This document shows, piece after piece, positions 21,581 to 29,465 of a stretch of DNA of 64,000 bases. Numbering within the stretch: position 1 is the first letter of the stretch; each line of letters opens with the position of its first letter. Under the pieces are notes generated by a model that saw only the letters and a program-made list of their open reading frames with translations, did not search any database and was not told where the DNA came from. This DNA comes from Deltaproteobacteria bacterium (GTDB lineage Bacteria; Desulfobacterota; Desulfomonilia; UBA1062), in assembly GCA_018433085.1 (NCBI GenBank), contig JAHDRW010000023.1, forward strand, positions 48,977 to 112,976. The letters run 5' to 3'. Made by a program: the position numbers and the translations under genes.

Positions 21581-23176
21581 CTATTCCTCTTTCTCTTCCT
21601 TCCTGGCTGCCTGGATGAGCCGGATCCCGATGTAAATCATGGTCCCGGATTTTTCATAATCGATACGCGGGTCCTTCTTGATGGCCTTCCCGAACCAGGT
21701 GCTTGACCGGTACCGGATCCCCTGGGTCTGGCACCATTCCCGATAGGCCCGGTAAAGGTCGGTTGCGTTCTCGCTGCTGTTCGGATCCTCGATGGTGCAG
21801 TCGTTGAGAAAACGGCCGATGATGTCCTCGTCCCCGCGGTAGTCGGTGGTCGCCTGTTTGATGGCGGCCGCCGTGCCCAGCCCCTGGAGCTGCCACTCAA
21901 GGCATCCCCTCACCAGCCAGGCGAGGATCCCCGGGGCCTCGGCCCGGAGCTTTTCCCCCAGGTCCTTGTCCGCGAGCTTCTCGTTTTCGGCCACCGGCTC
22001 GTCCACATACGAATACTTGAACGGGATGAGCCTCAGGCGCTGCCACAGGGCGTAATCATCCCCGGCGGCGTGCGGGAGCGGATTGGTGAGGAGGAACAGT
22101 GTATGTGTGGGCGTGAATTCGATCATCTTCGCCCCGTGTGGCGGCCGCCCCTTGAGTGAGTCACCGCCGGTGAGCCACTTCACCCGGGATGAGTTGAGTT
22201 TCCGGCCCTCGTCGGTCTCCGAGGCCCAGACGATCCGCTTGCCCCTCAGGTCCATGATGTCCGGCGAGGGCCCGGACGCCGATCGCCGCTGGAACTGGTC
22301 CAGGAGCATCTCGGCGTCGATCGGGCCGGCCAGCGGGCCCAGGATGAATTTCACGGTTTCAAGAATGGTGCCCTTTCCATTCCTCCCCTGGCCCTGGAGA
22401 ATGGGGAGCACGTGCTCGGTCCTCATGCCCGTGATGGCGTACCCGAACAGCCGGCGCACGTAGTCAACGAGCTCCTGGTCCCCGTCGAACACGTCCAGGA
22501 GGAAGGCGTCCCACTCCGGACACGGCTCGTCCGGGCCCCGGTACTCCGTGGGGCACACGGTCTTGATATAGTCCTCCGGCCGCCCCGGCCGGAGCTGCCC
22601 GGTGTTCAGGTTGATCACGCCATTGAGGCACCCGAGCACCCAGGGGTCCGTGTCCCACTGCTCGCCGGCGATCCCGAGCGTGTCCTTTCCGGACGCCGCG
22701 AGCTCCAGGACCTTCTTTTTCCTGGGTAGGTCCTGCAGCGCCCGGGCCCGCTTGTAGATGTTCTCAGAGAGCTTTTCCTTGATCTCGGCCGCCTCCCCGT
22801 TTCCCCGTCTCCGGTCCTCGGCCGCCTTTCCCTTCTGCCTGTCCGCCTCTTCGAGGTAGATGTCCACCACTCCTTTCATCTCGGCGACGGCCTGCCCCAC
22901 CTCGTCGCGCTCCCAGGTGTGGCCCTGGAACACGAACCACTCTTCGAGGGAGTGGTCATACACCCACTTTCCCGCGTTGAGCCTGATGAACAGCCAGGCG
23001 TCGCCGTCCTGGTTGTTCTTGTAGGCCTGGACCACCTCGGTGCCCGTGGGCCCGGGGGGCGCGGGGGGCGCGGCTGGCTCGACCTGCCCCCGCTCCTCCC
23101 CGCAGATCCGGTGCATCTCGTCGGCGATCGCGTCGATGTCCTGGCCGTCGTCCAGCCCGCGCGGGTTCTCTTCCAT
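21581..23176 (-). CDS. Phage replicative helicase (D5/P4 family, SF3)
   Basis: A 531-residue helicase with a D5_N-like region (residues about 160-250) and an SF3 ATPase domain. Walker A is GQGRNGKGT (about 268-276), Walker B is RIVWASE (about 319-325), and the sensor strand is HTLFLLTNPLP (about 360-370). The C-terminal D5 winged region follows (RFLNDCTIEDPNSSENATDLYRAYREWC). Such proteins unwind origins during phage and plasmid replication. A Pro-rich linker lies near residues 35-50. The start is ATG 23176 behind AAGAGGGAG. It works with the separate primase downstream. Confidence 0.88.
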   Translation of the reverse strand: MEENPRGLDDGQDIDAIADEMHRICGEERGQVEPAAPPAPPGPTGTEVVQAYKNNQDGDAWLFIRLNAGKWVYDHSLEEWFVFQGHTWERDEVGQAVAEMKGVVDIYLEEADRQKGKAAEDRRRGNGEAAEIKEKLSENIYKRARALQDLPRKKKVLELAASGKDTLGIAGEQWDTDPWVLGCLNGVINLNTGQLRPGRPEDYIKTVCPTEYRGPDEPCPEWDAFLLDVFDGDQELVDYVRRLFGYAITGMRTEHVLPILQGQGRNGKGTILETVKFILGPLAGPIDAEMLLDQFQRRSASGPSPDIMDLRGKRIVWASETDEGRKLNSSRVKWLTGGDSLKGRPPHGAKMIEFTPTHTLFLLTNPLPHAAGDDYALWQRLRLIPFKYSYVDEPVAENEKLADKDLGEKLRAEAPGILAWLVRGCLEWQLQGLGTAAAIKQATTDYRGDEDIIGRFLNDCTIEDPNSSENATDLYRAYREWCQTQGIRYRSSTWFGKAIKKDPRIDYEKSGTMIYIGIRLIQAARKEEKEE

Positions 23177-23221
23177 GGCTCTCCCTCTTCAGTGCCCCCT
23201 GGGCTCACTCTTCCGGAATAA

Positions 23222-23482
23222 CTACATGCCCTTTCGCTGCACCGGGTCCCTGCGCGGTCCGCCCGTGGTAGCGCTGCTGTCCTTGCTCACCTGGGGCCTG
23301 TCGTCAGAGATCACCTCCAGTCGCTGCTCGTCGAACCACTGGCCCTCGATCGGCTTGCCGTCGTGGAGCTCCTGGGGCTCAACACAAATCCGGGCGCACC
23401 CGTACATCCATTCTGTCCTGCCGGTCGCTATGCCCTGGAAACCCGTCACCGTGTCCTTTACCTTGTTTCCCAGCTTGATCAT
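23222..23482 (-). CDS. Small conserved phage protein, unknown function
   Basis: An 86-residue protein starting at ATG 23482 behind GAGGAGGAGC. It begins MIKLGNKVKDTVTGFQGIATGRTEWMYGC and has PIEGQWFDEQRLEVISDD. This pattern recurs as a small protein in many phages. The N-terminal part looks like a KOW/SH3-type strand barrel. The tail is polar. It precedes the helicase gene. Function unknown. Confidence 0.6.
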   Translation of the reverse strand: MIKLGNKVKDTVTGFQGIATGRTEWMYGCARICVEPQELHDGKPIEGQWFDEQRLEVISDDRPQVSKDSSATTGGPRRDPVQRKGM

Positions 23483-23541
23483 GTGCTCCTCCTCTTATTT
23501 TTGCCCATACGGGCGTTTGTTCTCCCTGGTCCGGCCAGGCC

Positions 23542-24522
23542 CTAAAACGTGAACCACGCGAGCCCGCGCACGTGAGCGCCGGCCTCGATCAGGCTCCTGG
23601 TGGCCGCCTTCATGGTGGTGCCGGTGGTGATCACGTCGTCACACAATAAAATGACCTTCCCCCGGAGCTCCTCGGCCGGTACCGCGAGCGTGCACGTGGG
23701 TGTGTGTTTGCCAAAGGCCTCATACCCCCGGGTCTTTTTATCCCAGGGCCTGAACACCGCCACGAACGGGATCCCGGTGGCCTGGCTGAACCGGGAGAGC
23801 GCCGCCTCCATGGGGTGCCTCTTTCCCAGGTTCCGCTCCGACCGGGGCGGCATGGTCACCAGGTCGAGAAAGCCGAAATGGTGCGCCTCCTCGTAGATGG
23901 CCAGAAAGTCTTTCAGGATCCGCTCCACCAGGCGCTCGTCACAGTTATCCTTCATCTGGACGATGTCCGCATACTGGGCGTAGGTGAAATGACGCCTGGC
24001 CCTGCAGGCGAACACCCCCAGGCCGGCGTTTCTCATGTGGAGCGCTGCCGGCGGTTTTCCATCGTCCTGCCGCGGGCCCGGGTCCTCGGCTTCGAGCCCC
24101 GGGAGCTTCATCTGGGTCCGGTCCGCCTCGTCGGCAGCCCGCATTTTCCCGGCTATCCCGAGCGTGTCACCCGAGTGAATGACGAGCACCGGGATCCCGC
24201 GCTTTTTGCCGCGCTTGACCGTGTCCCAGGTCCCGCCGTGGGTCTGATCCGTGAAGGCCACCAGGCGCTCCGCCTCGTCCACGATCTGCTGGTTTCGCGC
24301 GAAATAGGCCCTGGTGTACTCGAACTGCTGCTTGCACCCTTTCAGGTCCGGGTAAAACTGGACCACCTGGAGCCCGTGCTCCCGGGCCGCCACGGCTGCG
24401 GCCTCGTCAACCCCTTTTGCCCCGCCGGTGACCACGATGGTGTCCTTCGGTAAGGTGGCCACGTACTCGGCCACCAGGTCCATGTTGGCGTACTTCCTCT
24501 GTCCCACGATGCCGATTTTCAT
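23542..24522 (-). CDS. SLOG (DUF2493-like)-phosphoribosyltransferase fusion protein
   Basis: A 326-residue fusion. Residues 1-115 are a Rossmann-like SLOG domain: KIGIVGQRKY, TIVVTGGAKGVDEAAAVAAREHG, and FARNQQIVDEAERLVAFTD, close to DUF2493/YpsA-type proteins that bind nucleotide ligands. Residues about 165-326 are a ComF-like phosphoribosyltransferase; the PRPP loop is LLCDDVITTGTT (about 292-303), with GYEAFGK before it. The catalytic partner base or nucleotide is unknown. The start is ATG 24522, overlapping the upstream stop. A nucleotide-salvage, NAD-related or counter-defence role is possible; none is shown. Confidence 0.75.
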   Translation of the reverse strand: MKIGIVGQRKYANMDLVAEYVATLPKDTIVVTGGAKGVDEAAAVAAREHGLQVVQFYPDLKGCKQQFEYTRAYFARNQQIVDEAERLVAFTDQTHGGTWDTVKRGKKRGIPVLVIHSGDTLGIAGKMRAADEADRTQMKLPGLEAEDPGPRQDDGKPPAALHMRNAGLGVFACRARRHFTYAQYADIVQMKDNCDERLVERILKDFLAIYEEAHHFGFLDLVTMPPRSERNLGKRHPMEAALSRFSQATGIPFVAVFRPWDKKTRGYEAFGKHTPTCTLAVPAEELRGKVILLCDDVITTGTTMKAATRSLIEAGAHVRGLAWFTF

Positions 24523-24752
24523 GGTGTCTTTCTCCTGCTCAGAATCGCCTTGACGAGCTCATCCTCCCGCCGGTACACGCGGCGCCGGCCGTCCAGGGTG
24601 TAGTATTCCCGGGTGACGGTCCAGCGCGCGGGCCGGCGGGTCGTCACCACCTCTTTCCGGGCCCTCAGGCCCGGGTCCCGGTAGATCATGACGGTCCCCA
24701 GGCGGGTCTCTGTCTTCCCGATGAACTGCCATGCCGGCGTGATCTCGCTCAT
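24519..24752 (-). CDS. Small hypothetical phage protein
   Basis: A 77-residue basic protein starting at ATG 24752, coupled by ATGA to the gene before and by ATGA to the fusion gene after it. It begins MSEITPAWQFIGKTETRLGTVMIYRDPG and ends in a basic segment (RRRVYRREDELVKAILSRRKTP). It has no recognised domain. Confidence 0.5.
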   Translation of the reverse strand: MSEITPAWQFIGKTETRLGTVMIYRDPGLRARKEVVTTRRPARWTVTREYYTLDGRRRVYRREDELVKAILSRRKTP

Positions 24753-25141
24753 GTGCGGGCCGCCTCGCGATCCTCGTGCCGGATGTCTTCCAACAGGTCC
24801 AAAAGAAACCCCTTGAGCTTGCATCCGGGCATTTCCCTGATCTCGTCCTCCATCTCCCAGAGACTCACCAGCTGCTCGGTGGCGCCTGGCTTGATGAAGG
24901 TCCTTTTCCCGCTGAGGATGTCGGTCCTCAGTGTCAGAAGCGTTTCCAGCCTCTCCTGCTGCCGGTCAATGAGGTTGTGCATGTGCTCGATCGCCGGCGT
25001 GATGTCCGCCCGCGGGTACCGGTCCGCGATCTTCCGGGCCACCTGCTCCGGATAGAGCCCGGCCTCCTCGACGTGGTGGGTAAGCGTGATTCCCGGGCCC
25101 TTGTGATAGATCCCGTTCCTTGTCACGAAAAACAGGTCCAT
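24749..25141 (-). CDS. Hypothetical phage protein, helical
   Basis: A 130-residue protein; ATG 25141 lies seven bases after GAGGAG, while the GTG two codons earlier overlaps that site. It begins MDLFFVTRNGIYHKGPGITLTHHVEEAG and continues as helices (DITPAIEHMHNLIDRQQERLETLLTLRTDI), then acidic helices to the end. It is coupled to the next gene. Function unknown. Confidence 0.5.
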   Translation of the reverse strand: MDLFFVTRNGIYHKGPGITLTHHVEEAGLYPEQVARKIADRYPRADITPAIEHMHNLIDRQQERLETLLTLRTDILSGKRTFIKPGATEQLVSLWEMEDEIREMPGCKLKGFLLDLLEDIRHEDREAART

Positions 25142-25143
25142 GG

Positions 25144-25374
25144 TCACCTCCTCGGCCCAATGGGCCGGGCCCGGGAAAGGGCCCGGCTCGGGCCGTCCTG
25201 GCCTTTTTGACCCCGGAAATGGATAATGGTACAGGTCGTCTTTCCGCCTTCCAGGCCGTCCTGGGCCGTTTTACGCGAACTTTTTCCCTGCCGTTCCTCC
25301 AGCCGAGCGGCCCCCTGGGCGAACAGGAGAAAAAACAGCACCATCAGGACAATGGCCACGCCCAGGGCGGTCAT
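25144..25374 (-). CDS. Small membrane protein, unknown
   Basis: A 76-residue protein starting at ATG 25374, overlapping the previous stop (ATGA). Residues 3-20 are a strong transmembrane helix (ALGVAIVLMVLFFLLFAQGA). The rest is basic and polar, ending in Arg/Pro. It is in the early operon, not beside the lysis genes. Whether the whole C-terminal part is translated is unsure. Confidence 0.45.
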   Translation of the reverse strand: MTALGVAIVLMVLFFLLFAQGAARLEERQGKSSRKTAQDGLEGGKTTCTIIHFRGQKGQDGPSRALSRARPIGPRR

Positions 25375-25766
25375 GACTCACCCCTCAGCATTTTCCGGAG
25401 TTCCTCGCCCGTCTTGCCGTAGAGTTCGGTCACCTCGAACCACACCACGCTCACCAGCTCGGTGCCCCTGAACCCATCCAAGCCAGAGTAGGCCTGGACC
25501 ATTTCCAGTATTCTTTGCCACCGATAAGAAGGATCGAGACGGCGAAGCAGTTTTGGTTGCAGGTGCCATTGGTTGATCTCCACGGGGCACAGCTTGTTGA
25601 ACGGCTTAAAGGATGTCTGAACAATGTAGGCCCGGCCCTTCACCTCCCCGGTCTCGTCGGCGATCCCGATCTCCTCCCCGGCTCCCGTAGCCCACTTGTC
25701 CCCCTTGCGGAACGTGGTCTGCTCCCCTTCCCTGAACAGAAAATCATTGAATCTCATGATTCGCAT
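25371..25766 (-). CDS. ASCH/PUA-like domain protein
   Basis: A 131-residue protein starting at ATG 25766 behind AGAGGTGAG. The pattern MRFNDFLFREGEQTTFRKGDKWA, then ETGEVKGRAYIVQTSFKPFNKL, then ELVSVVWFEV at the C-terminal side resembles small ASCH-type proteins of phages. That fold binds RNA or modified nucleotides. No catalytic residue can be assigned. It lies in the early operon between a zinc-binding protein and a small membrane protein, with coupled starts. Confidence 0.5.
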   Translation of the reverse strand: MRIMRFNDFLFREGEQTTFRKGDKWATGAGEEIGIADETGEVKGRAYIVQTSFKPFNKLCPVEINQWHLQPKLLRRLDPSYRWQRILEMVQAYSGLDGFRGTELVSVVWFEVTELYGKTGEELRKMLRGES

Positions 25767-25776
25767 GGCTCACCTC

Positions 25777-26715
25777 TCAGATCCGGAGGCCGAGATACTC
25801 AGTCAGAGGGCTCCGGCCATATGCCTGCTTTATCTGCTTTATGTCCGCCTCCATCACCAGCTTGAGGATGTAGAGCGCCTGGTGCTCGATGCTGTGCCGC
25901 ATTTCATTCCGGGCCGCCCGGGTGAGATACGCCTCCAGCCCCTCCACGAGGCCCAGGTCGAGCTCTATTTTCCCGGTCCCGGCTGCCGGCGTGTTTCCCC
26001 CGCCAGCATAGTATAACGAGCACATAATGAGCCCCTCCTCGGCCGGGCATCCCTTGGGCCGGACCCCAGGCGGACAGCTGGCGCACACCTCGCTGAAAAT
26101 GCACATCTCCGGCATGATCTCGTCCTGGCCCTCCGGGCTGCCGGCGGCGATCGCCCGGTATGGCCCCCCCGGCTGCCCGGCGATAATTGCCCGGGTAGCC
26201 TCGGACGCGGGCGTGATTTTCTCCGGGGCGTCCTGGGCGCTCGCGGCTGCCTTTACCTCCCCGCCGCTTTCCCGGCCGGCTGCCGCCTCCGGCTTCTCCG
26301 CCGCCTCCCGCTCCGGCTGCCCCTCCGGTTCTTCCACCGGGATCCGTTCCTCCCGCTCCACGCCCCCCAGCGGATAATCGTCCAGCTTGCCGTGACTGGC
26401 GGCCCAGAGATAGCAGGTTCCGCACAGCCCGCGTCCGTGGTGCGGCTTCTCGTTTCCGCACCGTTTACAGATGGCCATTTTCTTCTTTCCCACGTCCTCC
26501 TCCTTTTTCTCCGCCCGCCGGCGCTCCACCTGGGCGCACAGCTCCCTCCACGCGGTACAGCTGATACAGGGATACGGGCGGTTGTCCATGGCTCCCGGGC
26601 CCGGGGCCTTCCGGTTTGCCGCGCACGCCTCCGGGGAGAGATCCGCGCGGGTCTTCTTGCAGTAAAACGTGTTCTCCTCCATCCACTGCCGCTTTCTGGC
26701 TTCGTCTTCCATCAT
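25777..26715 (-). CDS. Cys-rich zinc-binding phage protein, unknown
   Basis: A 312-residue protein starting at ATG 26715 (or the ATG after it). It has three Cys groups: N-terminal FYCKKTRADLSPEAC and CISCTAWRELC, a ribbon CKRCGNEKPHHGRGLCGTC (about 82-100), and a later cluster CIFSEVCASCPPGVRPKGC. Between them is a long Pro/Glu/Ala-rich linker. The C-terminal 60 residues are helical. The ribbon resembles zinc modules in transcription or DNA-binding proteins. The first cluster is reminiscent of phage regulators. Role unknown. Confidence 0.5.
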   Translation of the reverse strand: MMEDEARKRQWMEENTFYCKKTRADLSPEACAANRKAPGPGAMDNRPYPCISCTAWRELCAQVERRRAEKKEEDVGKKKMAICKRCGNEKPHHGRGLCGTCYLWAASHGKLDDYPLGGVEREERIPVEEPEGQPEREAAEKPEAAAGRESGGEVKAAASAQDAPEKITPASEATRAIIAGQPGGPYRAIAAGSPEGQDEIMPEMCIFSEVCASCPPGVRPKGCPAEEGLIMCSLYYAGGGNTPAAGTGKIELDLGLVEGLEAYLTRAARNEMRHSIEHQALYILKLVMEADIKQIKQAYGRSPLTEYLGLRI

Positions 26716-26772
26716 CCACCGTCCTTTTGAAAAAAAAGGCGGAGCGCCCCGCTCCGCCGAATATAAGGAGGT

Positions 26773-27114
26773 CTACTCTGATTCCCTTTTGCCGATCACG
26801 GTCACGTTCCCGCTCTCCAGGGCCGCCCGGGCTTCGAGCTCCATCCGCTCCTGGATGTCGGGCATCACGGTGATCAGGGCGTTGATCACGTACTCAAGCC
26901 GGGCGGTAAAGGCGATCCAGCCGGGCGGGGTGATGCCATCGGTCGGGTTCGTGTGGTGGACGGTGATGTGGCGGATGGTGATGTCGTCCGGCCTGGGCGC
27001 GATCCCCGTGGTGAGCTGGGCCTCCACGGTACAGGCAAAGATTAAGTCCAGGCCCGGGGCCACGTCGGTGATGCGGCCCATGCTCTCGTATGAGAACGTC
27101 GTCACCTCAACCAT
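26773..27114 (-). CDS. Hypothetical phage protein
   Basis: A 113-residue protein starting at ATG 27114 behind GGGAGGG. It begins MVEVTTFSYESMGRITDVAPG and contains DDITIRHITVHHTNPTDG, with an acidic C-terminus (IQERMELEARAALESGNVTVIGKRESE). It is likely alpha/beta. No family is recognised. It overlaps the small membrane ORF before it. Confidence 0.5.
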   Translation of the reverse strand: MVEVTTFSYESMGRITDVAPGLDLIFACTVEAQLTTGIAPRPDDITIRHITVHHTNPTDGITPPGWIAFTARLEYVINALITVMPDIQERMELEARAALESGNVTVIGKRESE

Positions 27115-27272
27115 GGGGCCCTCCCGGTGAGGTCCAGGACATACCTGGGCAGGGAAGGTTTCCGGAACATCTCCACCAGGCCGATGATCACCAGGTGGGT
27201 GTAGTGGATGGCCGCACACAGGGCGCCGGCCATGATGGCGATGAGAACACAGTCCAGTATAAATTTTCCCAT
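27102..27272 (-). CDS. Very small membrane protein
   Basis: A 56-residue ORF starting at ATG 27272 behind AGGGGG and ending 13 bases inside the next gene. Residues 4-33 are hydrophobic (FILDCVLIAIMAGALCAAIH and LVIIGLV), giving one or two membrane helices. A short basic tail follows. Its ribosome site and coupling support translation. Function unknown. Confidence 0.45.
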   Translation of the reverse strand: MGKFILDCVLIAIMAGALCAAIHYTHLVIIGLVEMFRKPSLPRYVLDLTGRAPWLR

Positions 27273-27384
27273 ATGATCCCCCTCTGTTCCCAGCGGTGCC
27301 GGCCCTTCCTCGGTCCCGGCCGTGCGCCGTCATCCCTTGAACCGGGCCCGGTTTCCCACAATTCCGGGCCCGATGATAAATTCA

Positions 27385-27591
27385 TCAGATCACATTACCT
27401 GCCGGCCGCTGTTTCCGGGGCCGCCGGCTGGGCATCTTGCGCTCCACCTCCGAGATCCGGAACCTGGGCGTCCGGCTGCCCGGGAGATAGTGCGCGGGGA
27501 TCCGCCCCTGGGCCTTCATGTTGTAGATGGTTTTTTTCGATACCCCGAGGTGTTCCCCGAGCTGCTCCGCGTTCACAAACTGCTCGCTCAT
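27385..27591 (-). CDS. Excisionase/AlpA-like helix-turn-helix protein
   Basis: A 68-residue protein starting at ATG 27591. It has the MerR/excisionase-type pattern FVNAEQLGEHLGVSKKTIYNMKAQGRIP, then a wing (PRFRISEVERKM) and a basic tail. Proteins like this act as excisionases or as small transcription regulators. It is in the early operon, away from the integrase at the other end of the lysogeny region, so either role is possible. Confidence 0.65.
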   Translation of the reverse strand: MSEQFVNAEQLGEHLGVSKKTIYNMKAQGRIPAHYLPGSRTPRFRISEVERKMPSRRPRKQRPAGNVI

Positions 27592-27597
27592 TTTTAT

Positions 27598-27834
27598 CTA
27601 AGCCCCCATCAAGTTACCGATGATGTGCAGCGGACCCTGCCGTTCCACCACCGTCTCCAGGTAGAGGTAGGCGATTCTCAGCACCTTGCCTTCCGATGCC
27701 TCGGGACAGTGTTTTTCGATGAAATTCTGGAGCCTGGTCCGCTGTTCCTCCGAGAGTGGCACTCCCACCACCTCGGTGAGCTTCTCCCTGGTAATTGCCG
27801 CCCCTGTGTCCCTGCTTGTGGCTGTTCTGGCCAT
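27598..27834 (-). CDS. Hypothetical early phage protein
   Basis: A 78-residue protein starting at ATG 27834 behind AAGGAGG, first gene of the early operon after the cro-like gene. It is helical (EEQRTRLQNFIEKHCPEA and KVLRIAYLYLETVVERQG). No family is recognised. Confidence 0.5.
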   Translation of the reverse strand: MARTATSRDTGAAITREKLTEVVGVPLSEEQRTRLQNFIEKHCPEASEGKVLRIAYLYLETVVERQGPLHIIGNLMGA

Positions 27835-27890
27835 GGTTAAACCTCCTTAAGCGCATTTAAGCACCCTCAAGGCGAAATAAATTCCATTAA

Positions 27891-27915
27891 GAAAATAGGC
27901 GGTTATAATCCCGCC
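27891..27915 (-). terminator. Weak terminator after the cro-like gene
   Basis: A GGCGG/CCGCC hairpin (27898-27915) is followed on the minus strand by TATTTTC. It lies between the cro-like gene and the early operon. The stem is short, so it may attenuate rather than stop. Confidence 0.4.
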
Positions 27916-27934
27916 GTATGGTGACGGTGAAAAA

Positions 27935-28207
27935 TTATTCATTGACCGCCCTCCTGGTCTCCGGGGCCGGGAGTTCGGTCCCGAAGATGTCCCGGGCCAG
28001 TGATCCGACGAAGGCCGAGAAATCCGCCGTCACAAGCTCCCCCCGGAGGAGGGCCACCAGGTTTTTCAAATTTTCGCCAGCCGGTGTGTTGGTCTTCTTG
28101 ACCCAGAGGCGGACGATTTCCTTCGAGACGCCCAGGTCATTTGCGGTTCTCTCGATTCCCCTCAAGGCGATGGTTTGTTTCCATATTTTTAAGTCGGGTG
28201 GATGCAT
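27935..28207 (-). CDS. Cro-like helix-turn-helix repressor
   Basis: A 90-residue protein. ATG 28207 is preferred; a TTG at 28225 lies inside the promoter. The HTH is IERTANDLGVSKEIVRLWVKKTN (about 18-40). The rest is helical. It is divergent from the CI-like gene, with three operators between, the layout of the lambda immunity switch. TTGACA (28245-28240) and GATAAT (28223-28218) on the minus strand form a good promoter. The predicted mRNA leader is only a few bases, so translation may start without a ribosome site. Confidence 0.65.
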   Translation of the reverse strand: MHPPDLKIWKQTIALRGIERTANDLGVSKEIVRLWVKKTNTPAGENLKNLVALLRGELVTADFSAFVGSLARDIFGTELPAPETRRAVNE

Positions 28208-28217
28208 AGGCAATTCT

Positions 28218-28292
28218 ATTATCAAATCTTATTTGATATTGTCAATCTTTTTATCAAATTTTATTTGATGGGATTATCAAATGAAATTTGTC
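28218..28292. promoter_or_regulatory. CI/Cro operator region with divergent promoters
   Basis: Three inverted repeats of the form ATCAAAT-N3-ATTTGAT: 28221-28237 (perfect), 28253-28269 (perfect) and 28276-28292 (half degraded, ATTTGTC). The first lies between the -35 (28245-28240) and -10 (28223-28218) of the minus-strand promoter. The second overlaps a weaker plus-strand promoter (TTGTCA 28239-28244, TATTTG 28262-28267). The third overlaps the CI start codon. Protein binding is inferred. Confidence 0.75.
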
Positions 28293-29123
28293 ATGATTGA
28301 TTCCATGGTTAAAAGACGCGGGCCCAGACAGTCGGGATCCACGAAGCTCGCCAGGTTCCTGATCGAGAGGGACATCACCCTGGCGGAGATTGCGGAGATC
28401 CTGCACGTCACCCCACAGCAGGTCAGCAACCTGGCCCGTGGGAAAAGCCGGGCCTGCACCGATTACCTGGTGAAGATCGCCCAGCACTACCACCTTCCGT
28501 GGGATTATTTCTTCGAGGTTCCCGGGGCCTCCGGGATGTTCACGGTCGGGGCCCGGGTCCAGGAGATCCTGGAGGTGTGCGGCGTCACCATCGAGGAGCT
28601 CGCCGAGCGTTCAGGCGTTCCCGTAGATCTTGCCCGCGAGCTGCTGGCCGGCACCCGCCAGGCGGACGATCTCACCATCACGAGGATATGCCAGGCCTTT
28701 GGCTTCAGCCCGTCCTGGCTGGCCACGGGCGACGGCGACCGCTTTGCCGCGCCCTCCCAGGGGCTCGGTTTCACAGTGCCCTGCCATGGCCCCGTCTCTC
28801 CCCGGATTCTCACCCCGGAGGAGTTTCAGAATCTCCCCGCCTGTCTGCAGCGGGACATTTCCATGGCCATCGAAATCCTGTGCTCGAACACGCCACAGTC
28901 TGGCGACCTGTCCAAGGCGATAGACCTGATCTATCGGACGTATATCCAGTCCCTCGCCTCGCTTGAGCGGGAGCGCGAGCTGGAGCGCCGGGTGGCCCAG
29001 CTGGAGAAAGAACTCAGGTTGATAAGTAATTCTCAGGAGTCGTTGTCGGGTTTTCAGGGTCCGGGCGCATCATCGGGGCGCACGGTCCCAGGTTCGCCCG
29101 GGGAAAATCGCAAGAAATCCTAA
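28281..29123 (+). CDS. CI-like prophage repressor with two HTH domains
   Basis: A 280-residue protein. Two XRE-type domains are seen: residues about 22-70 (FLIERDITLAEIAEILHVTPQQVSNLARGKSRAC) and about 95-150 (EILEVCGVTIEELAERSGVPVDLARELLAG, then ICQAFGFSPSWLATGDG). The C-terminal 100 residues are helical with a coiled coil (LERERELERRVAQLEKELRL). No S24 self-cleavage motifs are visible, so RecA-driven cleavage like lambda CI is not expected. ATG 28281 is inside the third operator with almost no leader; ATG 28305 is an alternative start. Confidence 0.7.
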   Translation: MKFVMIDSMVKRRGPRQSGSTKLARFLIERDITLAEIAEILHVTPQQVSNLARGKSRACTDYLVKIAQHYHLPWDYFFEVPGASGMFTVGARVQEILEVCGVTIEELAERSGVPVDLARELLAGTRQADDLTITRICQAFGFSPSWLATGDGDRFAAPSQGLGFTVPCHGPVSPRILTPEEFQNLPACLQRDISMAIEILCSNTPQSGDLSKAIDLIYRTYIQSLASLERERELERRVAQLEKELRLISNSQESLSGFQGPGASSGRTVPGSPGENRKKS

Positions 29124-29189
29124 TTGTTGATACCCTAGCAATTTATGTATATTATTGATCATTCTTTGCATTCGATGGGAGGGTGGTAA

Positions 29190-29456
29190 ATGCTTATATT
29201 TATAGGGTGGCTTCTTCTGAGTATTTTGGTGGGCGTGTACGCCCACAATAAAGGCCGCACGGGGTTTGTGTTCTTTCTCCTGTCCATTATTGCGAGCCCG
29301 CTGATCGGTTTCCTGTTTGCGCTCTTGGCCAAGCCGATCCCCAAGAACATCGAGCGGGCTCAGCTCGCCGGCGGGGACCTGAAAAAGTGCCCGTATTGCG
29401 CCGAGGTGGTCAAGCGGGAGGCGAAAGTCTGCAAACACTGCGGCCGTGATCTATGA
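29190..29456 (+). CDS. Zinc-ribbon membrane protein, possible superinfection exclusion factor
   Basis: An 88-residue protein starting at ATG 29190 behind GGGAGGG. Residues 1-18 and 27-47 are transmembrane helices ([39 protein letters not shown]). A C-terminal zinc ribbon follows, [19 protein letters not shown] (about 67-85). Similar proteins are common in bacteria with unknown role. Its place between the repressor and integrase, where lysogenic conversion genes often sit, suggests a host-surface or exclusion role. That is inference only. Confidence 0.6.
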   Translation: MLIFIGWLLLSILVGVYAHNKGRTGFVFFLLSIIASPLIGFLFALLAKPIPKNIERAQLAGGDLKKCPYCAEVVKREAKVCKHCGRDL

Positions 29457-29465
29457 CCGCGACTG

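Noticed and set aside
27343..27372. GC-rich inverted repeat as a terminator
   Set aside because: Each half is itself palindromic and no T run follows, so no clear function can be claimed.
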